Below, one piece after another: positions 17,701 through 25,589 of a stretch of DNA of 64,000 bases. The position numbers and the translations under genes are program-made. The stretch's first letter is position 1, and the number at the start of each line of letters is the position of its first letter. Origin of the DNA: Acidobacteriaceae bacterium (lineage in GTDB: Bacteria; Acidobacteriota; Terriglobia; Terriglobales; Acidobacteriaceae); contig JAJPKO010000026.1 of assembly GCA_021323655.1 (NCBI GenBank), forward strand, positions 1 to 64,000, given 5' to 3'. The notes below the pieces were generated by a model, which was given only the letters and a program-made list of their open reading frames with translations, made no database searches and was not told the DNA's origin.

Positions 17701-20086
17701 CATCTCGGTCACATACGCTCCAACTGCTGTGGGATATACGAGCAGGACACTCACGATCACAGACAACGCCAGCAATTCACCGCAAACTGTGGCGATTGCC
17801 GGAAATGCGTATGCTCCTGTGAAGTTGAGCAACAGCAGCTTTGGATTCAGCAACCAGGTGGTTGGCCGCTCCAGCACGGCACAGACCGTCACCCTGACGA
17901 ACCAGCAGCCCTCGCCTCTCACCATCACGTCCATTACCACTGCAGGTAGCAACGAGTTCCACGTCAACAATACCTGCATTCCGGCTGGCAGGAGCAGCGG
18001 AACTGTACCCGGAAATTCCAGCTGCTATATCAGCGTAGTGTTCTCTCCCACCGCCACCGGATTCGTTACAGGATCGTTCACGGTCAACTTTAATGCGTAC
18101 GGTAGTCCTGCCACCGTTACCTATACCGGGACCGGCATTGAGGGCGACACAGGAACAAGTGTGCAGATTACGCCAAGATCAGCATGCGTGCTGCCTTCAG
18201 GACAACAGCAGTTTGCTGCAAATGTCCGCAACAACTCCAATCAGGCAGTCACCTGGTATGTGGACAATTTCAAGAACGGAAACAATGGAGTCGGCACCAT
18301 TTCGCCTTCCGGTCTTTATACTGCGCCGTCAGCAACCGGCACGCATACTATCAAGGCCGTCAGTCAGGCTGTCACTTCCGCCTATGCGACCACTACCATC
18401 AGCGTAACCAGCAACCCACTGTTTGCAATCAACCCTTTTGTTTCGTCTATCCCTGTCAACGGGCAGCAGGCATTCCAGGGACTGGTATGCAATGTTCCTG
18501 ACAACAATGTCATGTTCTCCGTGGACAATATTGCAGGCGGCAATGCCACAGTTGGAACCATTTCGAGCGATGGCTTGTATACGGCGCCAAATACCGCAGG
18601 CAAGCACACGGTCCGAGTCACTGATCCGACGCTGAACAAGACCAGCGGCGCGATTGTGAATGTCTTCTCTGGCGTGTCGGTGGATTTCGGCTCGCGTACA
18701 AATACGAAATATCCTGTTCCAGCAGGCATTCTCGCGGTCAACCATGTGGATGGGCTGCACAACCCAACCGACATGGCCATGATCGCAACCATGGGCACGA
18801 AGGTATCGCGTACTTATGCGTTGATACCACAGGTCTATGCCACGCAAACGCCCGACTGGTCGAAACTTGATCCATTGATTGCAAACCTGCAGTCACTGGG
18901 CATGCACATCATCCTTCAGGTTGCATACACGCCGGCGTGGCTGCAGCCCAACCCCAATCCATGTGGCGCTGGAAATACAACCGTCGCCCCTACTGACGTG
19001 AACAAGTGGGGACAGATTGCCGCATCCTATGTTGCCCACATGGACCAGAAGTTCCCCGGCGTTGTCACAGATTACGAAATCTGGAACGAGCCGGACACCG
19101 GTGGACTGTGCGGCAACACCAACCGCCTGAATACCTACCTTGCCATCTACGCTGCCGCAGCGCCGCTCATGAAGCAGCAGGCTGCCGCAGACGGCGTGAG
19201 CATTCGCATAGGCGGCCCAACCACCGCAGGCATGAACTCAAGCTGGTTTACTGCTCTGCTCACGAATTCTTCAACAGCACCGTATGTAGACTTTGTGAGC
19301 TACCACAACTACATCATGTCCATCACCGACGTGAACGCCACGTGGGACAGCTACAACGGAAACAACTCTCTCTACCAGAGGACACAAATGCCGGGCGGCG
19401 CGGCTTCCATGTACGCAAAAGCTGCTGGTCTGGTCGCTGCAGGGCATCAGCCCGGAGGCGCGCTCACACCCATCTATGTGGACGAGTACAACACCAACTG
19501 GTCCTTCGTGCAGGACTGCTGCAGGAATGACCCCACCTACTCACCGCTGTGGAACGCAATGTATGTCAGCGATCTGCTGAATACGGTGTACACAGGCACA
19601 GCCGCCGTTCCAGGCGACATGGCCTACTATGCCGCCATCAACTATCCATATTTCTGCCTCATCGGCACCTGGGACAGCAATATGGATTGCCAATACACGC
19701 AGAACAGCACGCCGCAGCCCTATCCGCAGTACTACGCCTATCAATTGATGGGGTCGCCCAATTACCTTGACTTGAACTCTGGCGGATACATGGCTGCTTC
19801 GATTTCCCCGCCATCAGGTGGCGGAGGTCTGGTCACTACCGCCTTCTACACGCCGAACCAGGATTCCGTGCTGATCGTGAATCCGACGTCCACCAACTAC
19901 CCGTTCATCACCATAAACCTGCAGAACACAGGCTTCTCTTCTCCGCATGCTGTGCTCTATCAGGTGGAGAACGGTCAAAGCATCAATAGCCAGACACTGG
20001 CCCTCACGCAAGCGAATGGGGTATACAGCGCAACCATTCAGGTGCCGGCCTATACAGTACTCGGCATCGCGGTCCAGGGGCCATAA
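14741..20086 (+). CDS. Giant lipoprotein: ten choice-of-anchor D repeats, two Ig-like domains, clan GH-A glycosidase domain
   Basis: 1781 residues. The signal ends in a lipobox (FGISGC, Cys43), so the protein is lipid anchored. Residues ~53-1135 are ten ~100-residue HYDIN/ASPM-like (choice-of-anchor D) repeats. The first eight alternate two types: A (WGxVxVGQTSGxKT...DFxxxxxTCP) and B (SLLFxPxSLxFAGV...SGHFAQTNNCP...TQLYLxG). Nearly every repeat keeps a Cys pair, probably a disulfide. Two Ig-like modules follow (GTISPSGLYTAP; GTISSDGLYTAP). The last ~470 residues resemble a (beta/alpha)8 glycosidase: EIWNEPD gives the acid/base Glu1450, and IYVDEYNTNW gives the probable nucleophile Glu1582. 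Substrate unknown; a cell-surface polysaccharidase displayed on a stalk is the inference. GAAGAGG supports the start. Confidence 0.85.
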   Translation: MRRNQHARSISQPAPPRLFRHVRMALLLPALLLSLMAFGISGCGIHPNPFAQLSISPSTLAWHSVNVGQTSGSKTVTITNTSTTLGVTFSAIKLSDGFLVTGNTCPIGTSTLAPKASCTVSVAFRPMTTGDQSGSLTLNDSAWGSPHSVSLSAKGSTGSLIFQPASLSFPGVAAGTVSQPQNATLTNKQSTPITIQSFTVSGQFIEGTNCPVAPSALGAGESCTVTVASSPKTSGGFTGSVNVKDEFGNVTQLYLSGADNGQPVQGPVSFSPASLTWGTVTVGQTSGAKTITVTNNQSNSLAISNITTGPDFIQTGGTCPLAPATVPAGASCTISVAFRPTSVGAKTELISLTDNASGSPHSALLNATGSSGSLLFSPVSLTFAGVNPGSTSAAQQATLTNQSSGTIALAGITVSGHFAQTNNCPASLAPQASCTFNVTSNPVATGSFTGSVNVRDGSGHTTQLYLKGLGGTSEQITFSPDSLLWGKIAVGQTSGSKTVTLTNNQTSPLTISSISIGQDFVLSSTTCPTAPTTVAAGASCSMNVSFRPLSAGIKNEDLTIMDDAAGGVQNVTLQGTGVIGSLLFNPTSLSFAGVQPNTVSPPQTATLTNETASSDITLASITVSGHFAQTNDCPGTLSAGQHCTVTVTSNPVTYGATAGSINVKDGLNNTTQLYLSGMGGIPASTTSNSTRNSSDATANSASPADSSPVYASPANLSWGTVAVGQTSSGKSITLNNNQTTPLTITSITSGQDFVQTANTCPISPNTLPAGASCSVTMAFRPLSSGAKSESVTFAYSGSGAPLSVPLTATGTVGSLLYNNSSLTFAAVAPGSVSPSQTSTLTNQTSNSVTLTSITVNGHFAQTNNCPISPNTLGAGASCTVTVTANPVASGTFTGAVNAKDSTGAVTQLYLTGSGSGGSTGGGGGSVTVSPRQYTFASQAVGTVSSPEVITLTNGQSTALNVSSVQIAAPFQQTNNCVGTVAAGASCTISVTYAPTAVGYTSRTLTITDNASNSPQTVAIAGNAYAPVKLSNSSFGFSNQVVGRSSTAQTVTLTNQQPSPLTITSITTAGSNEFHVNNTCIPAGRSSGTVPGNSSCYISVVFSPTATGFVTGSFTVNFNAYGSPATVTYTGTGIEGDTGTSVQITPRSACVLPSGQQQFAANVRNNSNQAVTWYVDNFKNGNNGVGTISPSGLYTAPSATGTHTIKAVSQAVTSAYATTTISVTSNPLFAINPFVSSIPVNGQQAFQGLVCNVPDNNVMFSVDNIAGGNATVGTISSDGLYTAPNTAGKHTVRVTDPTLNKTSGAIVNVFSGVSVDFGSRTNTKYPVPAGILAVNHVDGLHNPTDMAMIATMGTKVSRTYALIPQVYATQTPDWSKLDPLIANLQSLGMHIILQVAYTPAWLQPNPNPCGAGNTTVAPTDVNKWGQIAASYVAHMDQKFPGVVTDYEIWNEPDTGGLCGNTNRLNTYLAIYAAAAPLMKQQAAADGVSIRIGGPTTAGMNSSWFTALLTNSSTAPYVDFVSYHNYIMSITDVNATWDSYNGNNSLYQRTQMPGGAASMYAKAAGLVAAGHQPGGALTPIYVDEYNTNWSFVQDCCRNDPTYSPLWNAMYVSDLLNTVYTGTAAVPGDMAYYAAINYPYFCLIGTWDSNMDCQYTQNSTPQPYPQYYAYQLMGSPNYLDLNSGGYMAASISPPSGGGGLVTTAFYTPNQDSVLIVNPTSTNYPFITINLQNTGFSSPHAVLYQVENGQSINSQTLALTQANGVYSATIQVPAYTVLGIAVQGP
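14897..18147 (+). repeat. Ten tandem choice-of-anchor D repeats in A-B alternation
   Basis: About 300-bp units encoding ten domains. The order is ABABABAB followed by two less regular units. A and B units are each more like their own type than like each other (for example SGHFAQTNNCP recurs only in B), so the array grew by duplication of an A-B pair of about 600-630 bp. Low-complexity linkers (Ser/Asn-rich at 16790-16860, Gly-rich at 17480-17515) separate later units. Confidence 0.85.
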
Positions 20087-20089
20087 GTT

Positions 20090-20155
20090 TTAAATCCTGC
20101 TTAGGATTTTTTATGAGCGGTAGCATTGTGGAACCTGCTACCGCTTCTTTTTTTT
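20090..20155 (+). terminator. Strong (bidirectional) terminator after the glycosidase lipoprotein
   Basis: Perfect 10-bp stem AGCGGTAGCA (20116-20125) / TGCTACCGCT (20136-20145), with a ten-base loop and a long T-run to 20155. A smaller hairpin AAATCC/GGATTT followed by T6 precedes it at about 20091-20112. On the minus strand the same stem is followed by ATAAAAAAT, so it can also end the convergent glycosyltransferase transcript. Confidence 0.9.
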
Positions 20156-20164
20156 AGGGATGGT

Positions 20165-21331
20165 TTATCGCAAGGGTTGCGCCTGTTTCCGCAACTCCGC
20201 CAGAGGATAAAACGTACCCCGCCACACAACTCCTCCGCGCACCAGAGTCACTGCCATCGAGCGGACCAGCGCATACAGGACGAGGCAGACCGCAACAGGA
20301 AATGTCGCGACATACGCTGCACGAATGCCGTTTGACCTGCGACTGAGGTTGCGGTACATCGCAAAAGCACAGGCCACGACAACAAGAAAAGAAATGCGCG
20401 CGGGCCACGGTCCGCCAAGAGCAAGCAGCGGCATAAAACAAAACACTGCAAGCGCAACACAGGCCCCCAAAAGCATGGGTGGATTAAACCGAAACACAGC
20501 AAAAATGTTCTTGGTCAGGTTCCGCACAATGCCGAACGCGCCTTCCGCCCAGTGGATCCGTATCAGATCGCGCCCAAATACAAATCGCTGGCGAAGCTTT
20601 TGCTGTTTGGTGAGAAACCCAAAGCGAAGGTCCTCGAGCACCTCCAGCGGCAGTGCCTCGAAGCCACCGATGGCGTCATATGCCTCGCGCCGCACCAGAT
20701 TAAATGCGCCTACACCAATGGATTCCCTGCTCTTCGCATCCGCAATCTTCCAGGGGCGCCACGTGAGAAACGTCAACACCTGGATGGCGGAAAGCATCAT
20801 GCGCTCGCCAAAGTCTTTGCAGATCAGCGTTGGAAAAAGCACCAGATGGTCCGCTTCCCGCTCGGCATACGAGAGCGCGCGTCGCAAGCAGTCTTCTCCA
20901 AAGACCACATCTCCATCTGTAAACAATAGCCAGGGAGCGCTGGCCTGCCGTGCCGCAACCGCCATGGCGTGCGTCTTGCCCATCCAGCCGGGCGGCAGCG
21001 TCTCAATATGGAGAACTCGCACGTTCCCGGCATTTGCAGCAACTCGCTCCATAATGTCACCCGTCGCATCCTTCGAGCGATCGTTTACGGCAATAATTTC
21101 AAGGGAGACATCCTGCTGGGCCAGCAGCGAGCGCAGCGTCTGCTCAATCGCTCGTTCTTCATTCCTCGCGGGAACAATGACTGAGATGTACGGCTTCGTA
21201 CCGGATAAATTTGTTTCTGGTTCTCGTAACAGGTCAGGCAGATACGGAAGATTGCGCAGCGCAACGATGGTCCGCCAGAGCCACAGCAAAGCAATGACCC
21301 ATGCCGCGACGATCACAAAAAGCGAAGGCAT
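20165..21331 (-). CDS. Membrane-bound family 2 glycosyltransferase
   Basis: 388 residues: an N-terminal membrane helix, a GT-A domain (YISVIVPARNEERAIEQTL, EIIAVNDRSKDATGDI, metal-binding WLLFTDGDVVF, acceptor-side GGFEALPLEVLEDLRFG), then three or more C-terminal helices and a closing GGVVWRGTFYPLAELRK. LPPGWMGKTHAM after the donor region is typical of the HpnB/CrtQ-like branch acting on lipid-linked acceptors, so a hopanoid or carotenoid substrate is possible but unproven. It lies directly downstream of the kinase/flavoprotein pair on the same strand, with no gap to the kinase stop, and may be their co-transcribed partner. Confidence 0.85.
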   Translation of the reverse strand: MPSLFVIVAAWVIALLWLWRTIVALRNLPYLPDLLREPETNLSGTKPYISVIVPARNEERAIEQTLRSLLAQQDVSLEIIAVNDRSKDATGDIMERVAANAGNVRVLHIETLPPGWMGKTHAMAVAARQASAPWLLFTDGDVVFGEDCLRRALSYAEREADHLVLFPTLICKDFGERMMLSAIQVLTFLTWRPWKIADAKSRESIGVGAFNLVRREAYDAIGGFEALPLEVLEDLRFGFLTKQQKLRQRFVFGRDLIRIHWAEGAFGIVRNLTKNIFAVFRFNPPMLLGACVALAVFCFMPLLALGGPWPARISFLVVVACAFAMYRNLSRRSNGIRAAYVATFPVAVCLVLYALVRSMAVTLVRGGVVWRGTFYPLAELRKQAQPLR

Positions 21332-22780
21332 TTATCCGCAGGTCTTGTCCATCGGCAGCTTGACAATGAACTCAGTCTTCCCAGGGACACTCGTAAAGCC
21401 TACATGCCCGCCATAATGACCGGTAACCACACGGTTCGCAATGTCCAGCCCCAGACCCGTACCAATGCCCAGCGGTTTTGTTGTAAAGAACGGCTCAAAG
21501 ACCTTGTCGCGATGCTCCGGCGGAATGCCCGGCCCCTGGTCAGCAATGCCGACGCAGGCCCACTTGCCTTCCACCCAGGTACGCACAGTAATCTTCCCAC
21601 CTTCCGGCGAAGCATCAATGGCGTTGTCCAGCAGATTGGTCCATACCTGGCTGATGCCAGTGCCGCAGCTCGTCAACACGGGAACATCGGCTGAGAGCTG
21701 CTTTTCAATCGTGATTTGCTTGTGCCGGAATTTGTGACCGAGGATGGTAAGGGTGCTGCGGAGAGTGTCGTGAATGTCGAGCTTATGTTCCTTGTTCTTG
21801 TCTTCGTATGCGTATTTCTTGACCGCCATTACCAGATCACTAACTCGGGTCAGACTTTCTTCAATCGTGCCCACCAGCTGTATGTTGGAAACGAGCGCTT
21901 CAAGCCAGTTCAGCGCATCCGAAAGGATGTCCGGGGAAAAAGCATGCTGGGTGCACTCAATGTCCTGCTGGCGCCATCCCGCGGCAACGAGTGTGGGAGC
22001 AAGTTTCCATCCGTTGGTCACTCCGATCTGTTCCAGCCACTCGCCGAGTGCGTCCTGCGCATCGGCTTCCTCAAGAGAATTGAGGGTCTGCGGCTTTTTC
22101 TGCGCTGCAAAGGCTTCTGCCAGCAACTGATGAAGGCACTGGATCTGCTCATCACTTAGCCGGGTATGCGCCATGCGCAGGCTGATTTCCTGCAATCGCG
22201 TCATGTTCTCACGCAACTGCGAGGCAGCACGTTTGGCTGCCGTCCCCGGATTATTCAATTCATGCATTAATCCGGCCGCCAGAGTGCCCAGCGAGATAAG
22301 CTTTTCCCGATGCAGCGTGAGCACCGTATACGCTTCCAGACGGCGCGACATATTCGTCAGAACTACATTGCGCACCGTTGGGCAGGTCGCCATCAATTGC
22401 CAGAAGTTTTCCTGCCGGATGCGTGCCAGTGTGCTGCCCTTGGTCGCTTCACACGCCACATTCACATGCGCGGTTCCTGCAAGAATGGGGACCTCGCCAA
22501 ATGTATCGCCTTCTTTCCCAGCAGCTACAAAGATCACAGACCCATCTTTTTCTGTCTTGAAGGCCCGGACCGCGCCTTTCAGAATGATCCAGAAGTGCTC
22601 AGGAGCGTCCCCCGGCTGCATCAGCACCGTTCCGGCGGGCACTTCCAGAATTTCAACATCGCCAAGACAGTCAAGGTCCTGCTCTGAAGTATTTGAAAAA
22701 GTGGGAATCTTCTTCAGCTCAGGATAAAGGTCCCGTACAGAAACAATTCGGGCATTGGCGATGGTTGTCGGTTCTGGCAT
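21332..22780 (-). CDS. Histidine kinase with N-terminal cyclic-nucleotide-binding domain
   Basis: 482 residues. Residues 25-150 form a cNMP-binding fold ([37 protein letters not shown]), then a dimerisation/phospho-acceptor region with His173 in [18 protein letters not shown], a ~100-residue helical insert, and a HATPase domain ([35 protein letters not shown]). No membrane segment, so it is cytosolic. ATG 22780 is preceded by AGGAC, seven bases after the stop of the upstream fusion gene, so the two form an operon. The phosphoryl target is probably the receiver domain of that fusion. Ligand of the cNMP fold is unknown; the arginine of the phosphate-binding cassette is not obvious. Confidence 0.88.
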   Translation of the reverse strand: MPEPTTIANARIVSVRDLYPELKKIPTFSNTSEQDLDCLGDVEILEVPAGTVLMQPGDAPEHFWIILKGAVRAFKTEKDGSVIFVAAGKEGDTFGEVPILAGTAHVNVACEATKGSTLARIRQENFWQLMATCPTVRNVVLTNMSRRLEAYTVLTLHREKLISLGTLAAGLMHELNNPGTAAKRAASQLRENMTRLQEISLRMAHTRLSDEQIQCLHQLLAEAFAAQKKPQTLNSLEEADAQDALGEWLEQIGVTNGWKLAPTLVAAGWRQQDIECTQHAFSPDILSDALNWLEALVSNIQLVGTIEESLTRVSDLVMAVKKYAYEDKNKEHKLDIHDTLRSTLTILGHKFRHKQITIEKQLSADVPVLTSCGTGISQVWTNLLDNAIDASPEGGKITVRTWVEGKWACVGIADQGPGIPPEHRDKVFEPFFTTKPLGIGTGLGLDIANRVVTGHYGGHVGFTSVPGKTEFIVKLPMDKTCG

Positions 22781-22787
22781 TGAAGTC

Positions 22788-24440
22788 CTAAAAACGCGCA
22801 AGATACTGATGCATAAACTGCACAGAAATGGAGCCTTCTCCTACCGCGGAGGCCACTCGCTTGACTGACCCGTGCCGGACATCTCCGGCCACAAAGACCC
22901 CCGGGGTACTGGTTTCCAGCAGAAATGGCTGACGGCTTTCTTTCCAGACTTTAGGCACCCTGCCCTCAATCAGAAGATCAGGGCCGGAAAGCACGAATCC
23001 ATGCGGGTCTCTCATAACATTTTCAGGGAGCCATTCCGTCTTCGGCTCAGCGCCAATAAAGATAAACAAAGCGCTGGCCTGACACACCGTTTCTCCCTGT
23101 TTGCTTTTCACCTTCAGGCACTCCAGGCGACCATTCCCTGCAACTTCCTGCACTTCAGCCCCAGTTTGCACCTCAATATTGGATGTGCCAGCTATCTGAT
23201 TGATTAAATATTTTGACATGCTCTTTTCAAGAGAATCTCCCCTGACGAGCATCGTCACTTTCCGGGCATACCGGGCAAAATGGACGGCAGCCTGCCCCGC
23301 AGAATTCGCCCCGCCCACGATATAAACGTCCTCATCGCGGCAGGAAAGCGCCTCCGTCAGCGCGGCTCCGTAATACACGCCGGCTCCGGTAAACTGGTCC
23401 ATTCCGGGAATACTCAGCTTCCGGTAGTCCACGCCAGTGGCAATTAGCACAATGTGACAGGAGATTTCACGCCCATCCGCCAGTTGCACAAAATGGTAAG
23501 GCGCTTCTGTGCGGAGCCCCGTGGCACGCTGGGTCAGAAATTCCGTGCCAAATCTGGACGCCTGCGCATAGGCCCGGCGCGCCAGGTCCGCCCCACTCAG
23601 TCCAGAAGGAAAACCGAGATAGTTCTCAATCCGCGAGCTGCTGCCTGCCTGTCCTCCCGGCGCATCCGGCTCAATCACAATCGGTTTCAACCCCTCAGAA
23701 GCCGCGTAAACGGCTGCTGCCAGGCCTGCCGGGCCGGCTCCGATGATGGCCACGTCGTAAAACTCTTTCTCCGCCTGGATCCGTAGTCCAATCCGCGCAG
23801 CCAGGTCTATCAAATTAGGCTGGGTCAGAGCAGACCCGTCCGGGAACAGGACTGCCGGCAATCTCTGATCATCCAGCTTGTACCGTTCCAGCAGTTGGAC
23901 AGCTTCATCGCTGCGCTCCGGATCAAGCCATACATATGGAACCTGATTGCGGGAGAGAAAACCGCGCACTTCATGATCGCGCGCCGACCAGCGCGGGCCC
24001 ACCACGCGCAGTCCCTCAAAAGGAGGCTTATAGCCCTCCTTCCAGTTTTCCAGCAGGTCATCCAGCACCGGGTACAGCTTCTCCTCCGGCGGGTCCCAGG
24101 GCTTGGTCAGATAGTAGTTAATTTTTGCTGTATTGATGGCCTTGATGGCGGCCTCAGTATCTGCATAGGCCGTCAGCAGGGCGCGCTTGGCATCTGGATA
24201 AATGGTCTGCGCTTTCTCCAGAAACTCTACGCCGCTCATTCCTGGCATGCGTTGGTCCGAAAGAAAGAGCGCAACCGCATCCCCTCTCTGCTGGAGCTGC
24301 GAGCACGTGTCCAGTGCCGCCTGCCCGGAACCGGCGCGCAGGATACGATAGTTGGTCCCGTACTGTCGGCGGAGGTCCTGGATCACCGCCTCAAGAACGC
24401 TGATGTCATCATCTACTGCGAGAATGACCGGCTTTGCCAT
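22788..24440 (-). CDS. Fused response regulator / thioredoxin-fold / thioredoxin-reductase-like flavoprotein
   Basis: 550 residues in three parts. Receiver domain 1-120: DDD near residue 10, phospho-acceptor Asp62 in FLSDQRMPGMSG, Lys113 in YLTKPW. Middle 140-222: a thioredoxin/glutaredoxin-like fold (VPYVWLDPERSDEAVQLL, LPAVLFPDGS) with no CxxC. From 225: a TrxB-like FAD/NAD domain (IIGAGPAGLAAAVYAA, ENYLGFPSGLSGADL, VGGANSAGQAAVHFAR, VFVAGDVRHG). The position of the redox-active CxxC in TrxB reads GAGVYYGAALTEALSC, so the disulfide centre is missing. It probably works as a flavin- or pyridine-nucleotide-sensing output controlled by phosphorylation, not as a classic thioredoxin reductase. 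Operon with the downstream kinase. Confidence 0.9.
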   Translation of the reverse strand: MAKPVILAVDDDISVLEAVIQDLRRQYGTNYRILRAGSGQAALDTCSQLQQRGDAVALFLSDQRMPGMSGVEFLEKAQTIYPDAKRALLTAYADTEAAIKAINTAKINYYLTKPWDPPEEKLYPVLDDLLENWKEGYKPPFEGLRVVGPRWSARDHEVRGFLSRNQVPYVWLDPERSDEAVQLLERYKLDDQRLPAVLFPDGSALTQPNLIDLAARIGLRIQAEKEFYDVAIIGAGPAGLAAAVYAASEGLKPIVIEPDAPGGQAGSSSRIENYLGFPSGLSGADLARRAYAQASRFGTEFLTQRATGLRTEAPYHFVQLADGREISCHIVLIATGVDYRKLSIPGMDQFTGAGVYYGAALTEALSCRDEDVYIVGGANSAGQAAVHFARYARKVTMLVRGDSLEKSMSKYLINQIAGTSNIEVQTGAEVQEVAGNGRLECLKVKSKQGETVCQASALFIFIGAEPKTEWLPENVMRDPHGFVLSGPDLLIEGRVPKVWKESRQPFLLETSTPGVFVAGDVRHGSVKRVASAVGEGSISVQFMHQYLARF

Positions 24441-24926
24441 GCCATAACAGTGTAAGGCGTTTTATGCAAAGTGGCCAAAAACAGCGGTTGTGCCACAGTT
24501 TGGGTTTGTCTTGAAGGGCACAGCTTCCATCTGTGCCGATAATAAAAGTGAAAAATGAAAGGTCTTTGACCCGAGGGAAATTCGAAATTCTACAGCCACC
24601 CATCATCGTCGAAACATCCAGGCAAAATTCTGGCGAATTTGAATCATTCGATTTACCGCGAAGAGGGCCACGCAGGCAAGATGACGAAAGGCACCCCGTG
24701 ATTACCGTAGAAATCTCTTTCCCAATATAGGACTTTTCTGTAATCTATGTTCACTTATCAGACACATTTGCTTCTTTAGTTTCCGGAGTGTATCCGTACG
24801 ACACATTCCGGAGCTAAATTTTTCTCTGCCTTGTGGAACGAAAGTAGTTGCACGTGACAGTAACTTTTAAACCTGCGCACCTACTCAAAGCTATGGCGCA
24901 GCGCACTCGGGGGACGACGCGCTTGT
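24441..24926. other. Intergenic region between divergent signalling genes
   Basis: 486 bp between the flavoprotein gene (minus) and the LuxR-type gene (plus). It must contain both promoters, but I could not place a convincing -35/-10 pair or operator. The short open frames inside lack coding character and ribosome sites. Confidence 0.4.
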
Positions 24927-25589
24927 ATGTTCAAAGTAATTCTTGGCGATAACCAGGCCGTCTTTCGTGCAGGTATAGCAAAAATCCTTGCGATGGAAGA
25001 CGACTTTCGCATTGTTGCTCAGTGTCCGGACAGCGAACGCCTGTACCAGACACTCGATGCTTTTCGCAACGCGGTCATTTTGTTCAGTTCCACCCTGAAC
25101 GTAGAAGTATCACTCTTAAAAGGGCGCGTCACCAGTTCCGGCTGCCGTGCCATTATCATTCTGGAAAACCATGAATCTCCTAAACCTTGGCTGGAACAAG
25201 AGATACAGGGAATCCTGTACCGTTCCGTAACAGGATCTACCTTAATAGATTGTGTCCGCAAAGTAGCTATGGGCGGGCAGTATCTCCAACCCGCTCTCGA
25301 CGTTTTGAGGCGCGCACAAGACGAAGATGAAGTCGGCGCGCGGGTGCGCGACCGTCTCACGCCCAAAGAGCTCAGGATTGTTTCCCTCATTGTTCAGGGC
25401 TGCAAAAACAAAGAGATCGCCATCCGGCTCGGAACCACTGAGCAGGTCGTTAAGAATTATCTTCGTAGTATCTATGACAAGACGGGCGTTTCTGATCGTC
25501 TGGAACTGGCCCTCTTCACCATCCATCACCGAATGCTGGCGGAGGCAGCCGAAGCAATGGCAAACGAAATACTGCTTCAGGCTTGCTAG
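24927..25589 (+). CDS. LuxR-family regulator with degenerate (pseudo-)receiver domain
   Basis: 220 residues, same layout as the regulator at 13723. The LuxR HTH is intact (LTPKELRIVSLIVQGCKNKEIAIRLGTTEQVVKNYLRSIYDKTGVSDRLELAL). The receiver is degenerate: one acidic residue only in VILGDNQAV, the phospho-acceptor site reads AVILFSSTLN with no Asp, and the strand-5 Lys is gone (GILYRSVTG). It is divergent from the redox fusion operon and could regulate it or respond to it through protein contact. No clear Shine-Dalgarno before ATG 24927. Confidence 0.83.
   Translation: MFKVILGDNQAVFRAGIAKILAMEDDFRIVAQCPDSERLYQTLDAFRNAVILFSSTLNVEVSLLKGRVTSSGCRAIIILENHESPKPWLEQEIQGILYRSVTGSTLIDCVRKVAMGGQYLQPALDVLRRAQDEDEVGARVRDRLTPKELRIVSLIVQGCKNKEIAIRLGTTEQVVKNYLRSIYDKTGVSDRLELALFTIHHRMLAEAAEAMANEILLQAC

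Noticed and set aside
14897-18147. CRISPR-like or minisatellite array
   Set aside because: The periodicity is protein-domain repeats of about 300 bp with diverged DNA, not short identical repeats with spacers.
20165-21331. Assignment of the glycosyltransferase as HpnI
   Set aside because: HpnI has a ceramide-glucosyltransferase-like layout; this protein looks closer to the HpnB/CrtQ branch, so only the GT2 family is given.
24533-24730. 65-codon open frame in the gap before the second LuxR gene
   Set aside because: No ribosome site and a composition typical of intergenic DNA.
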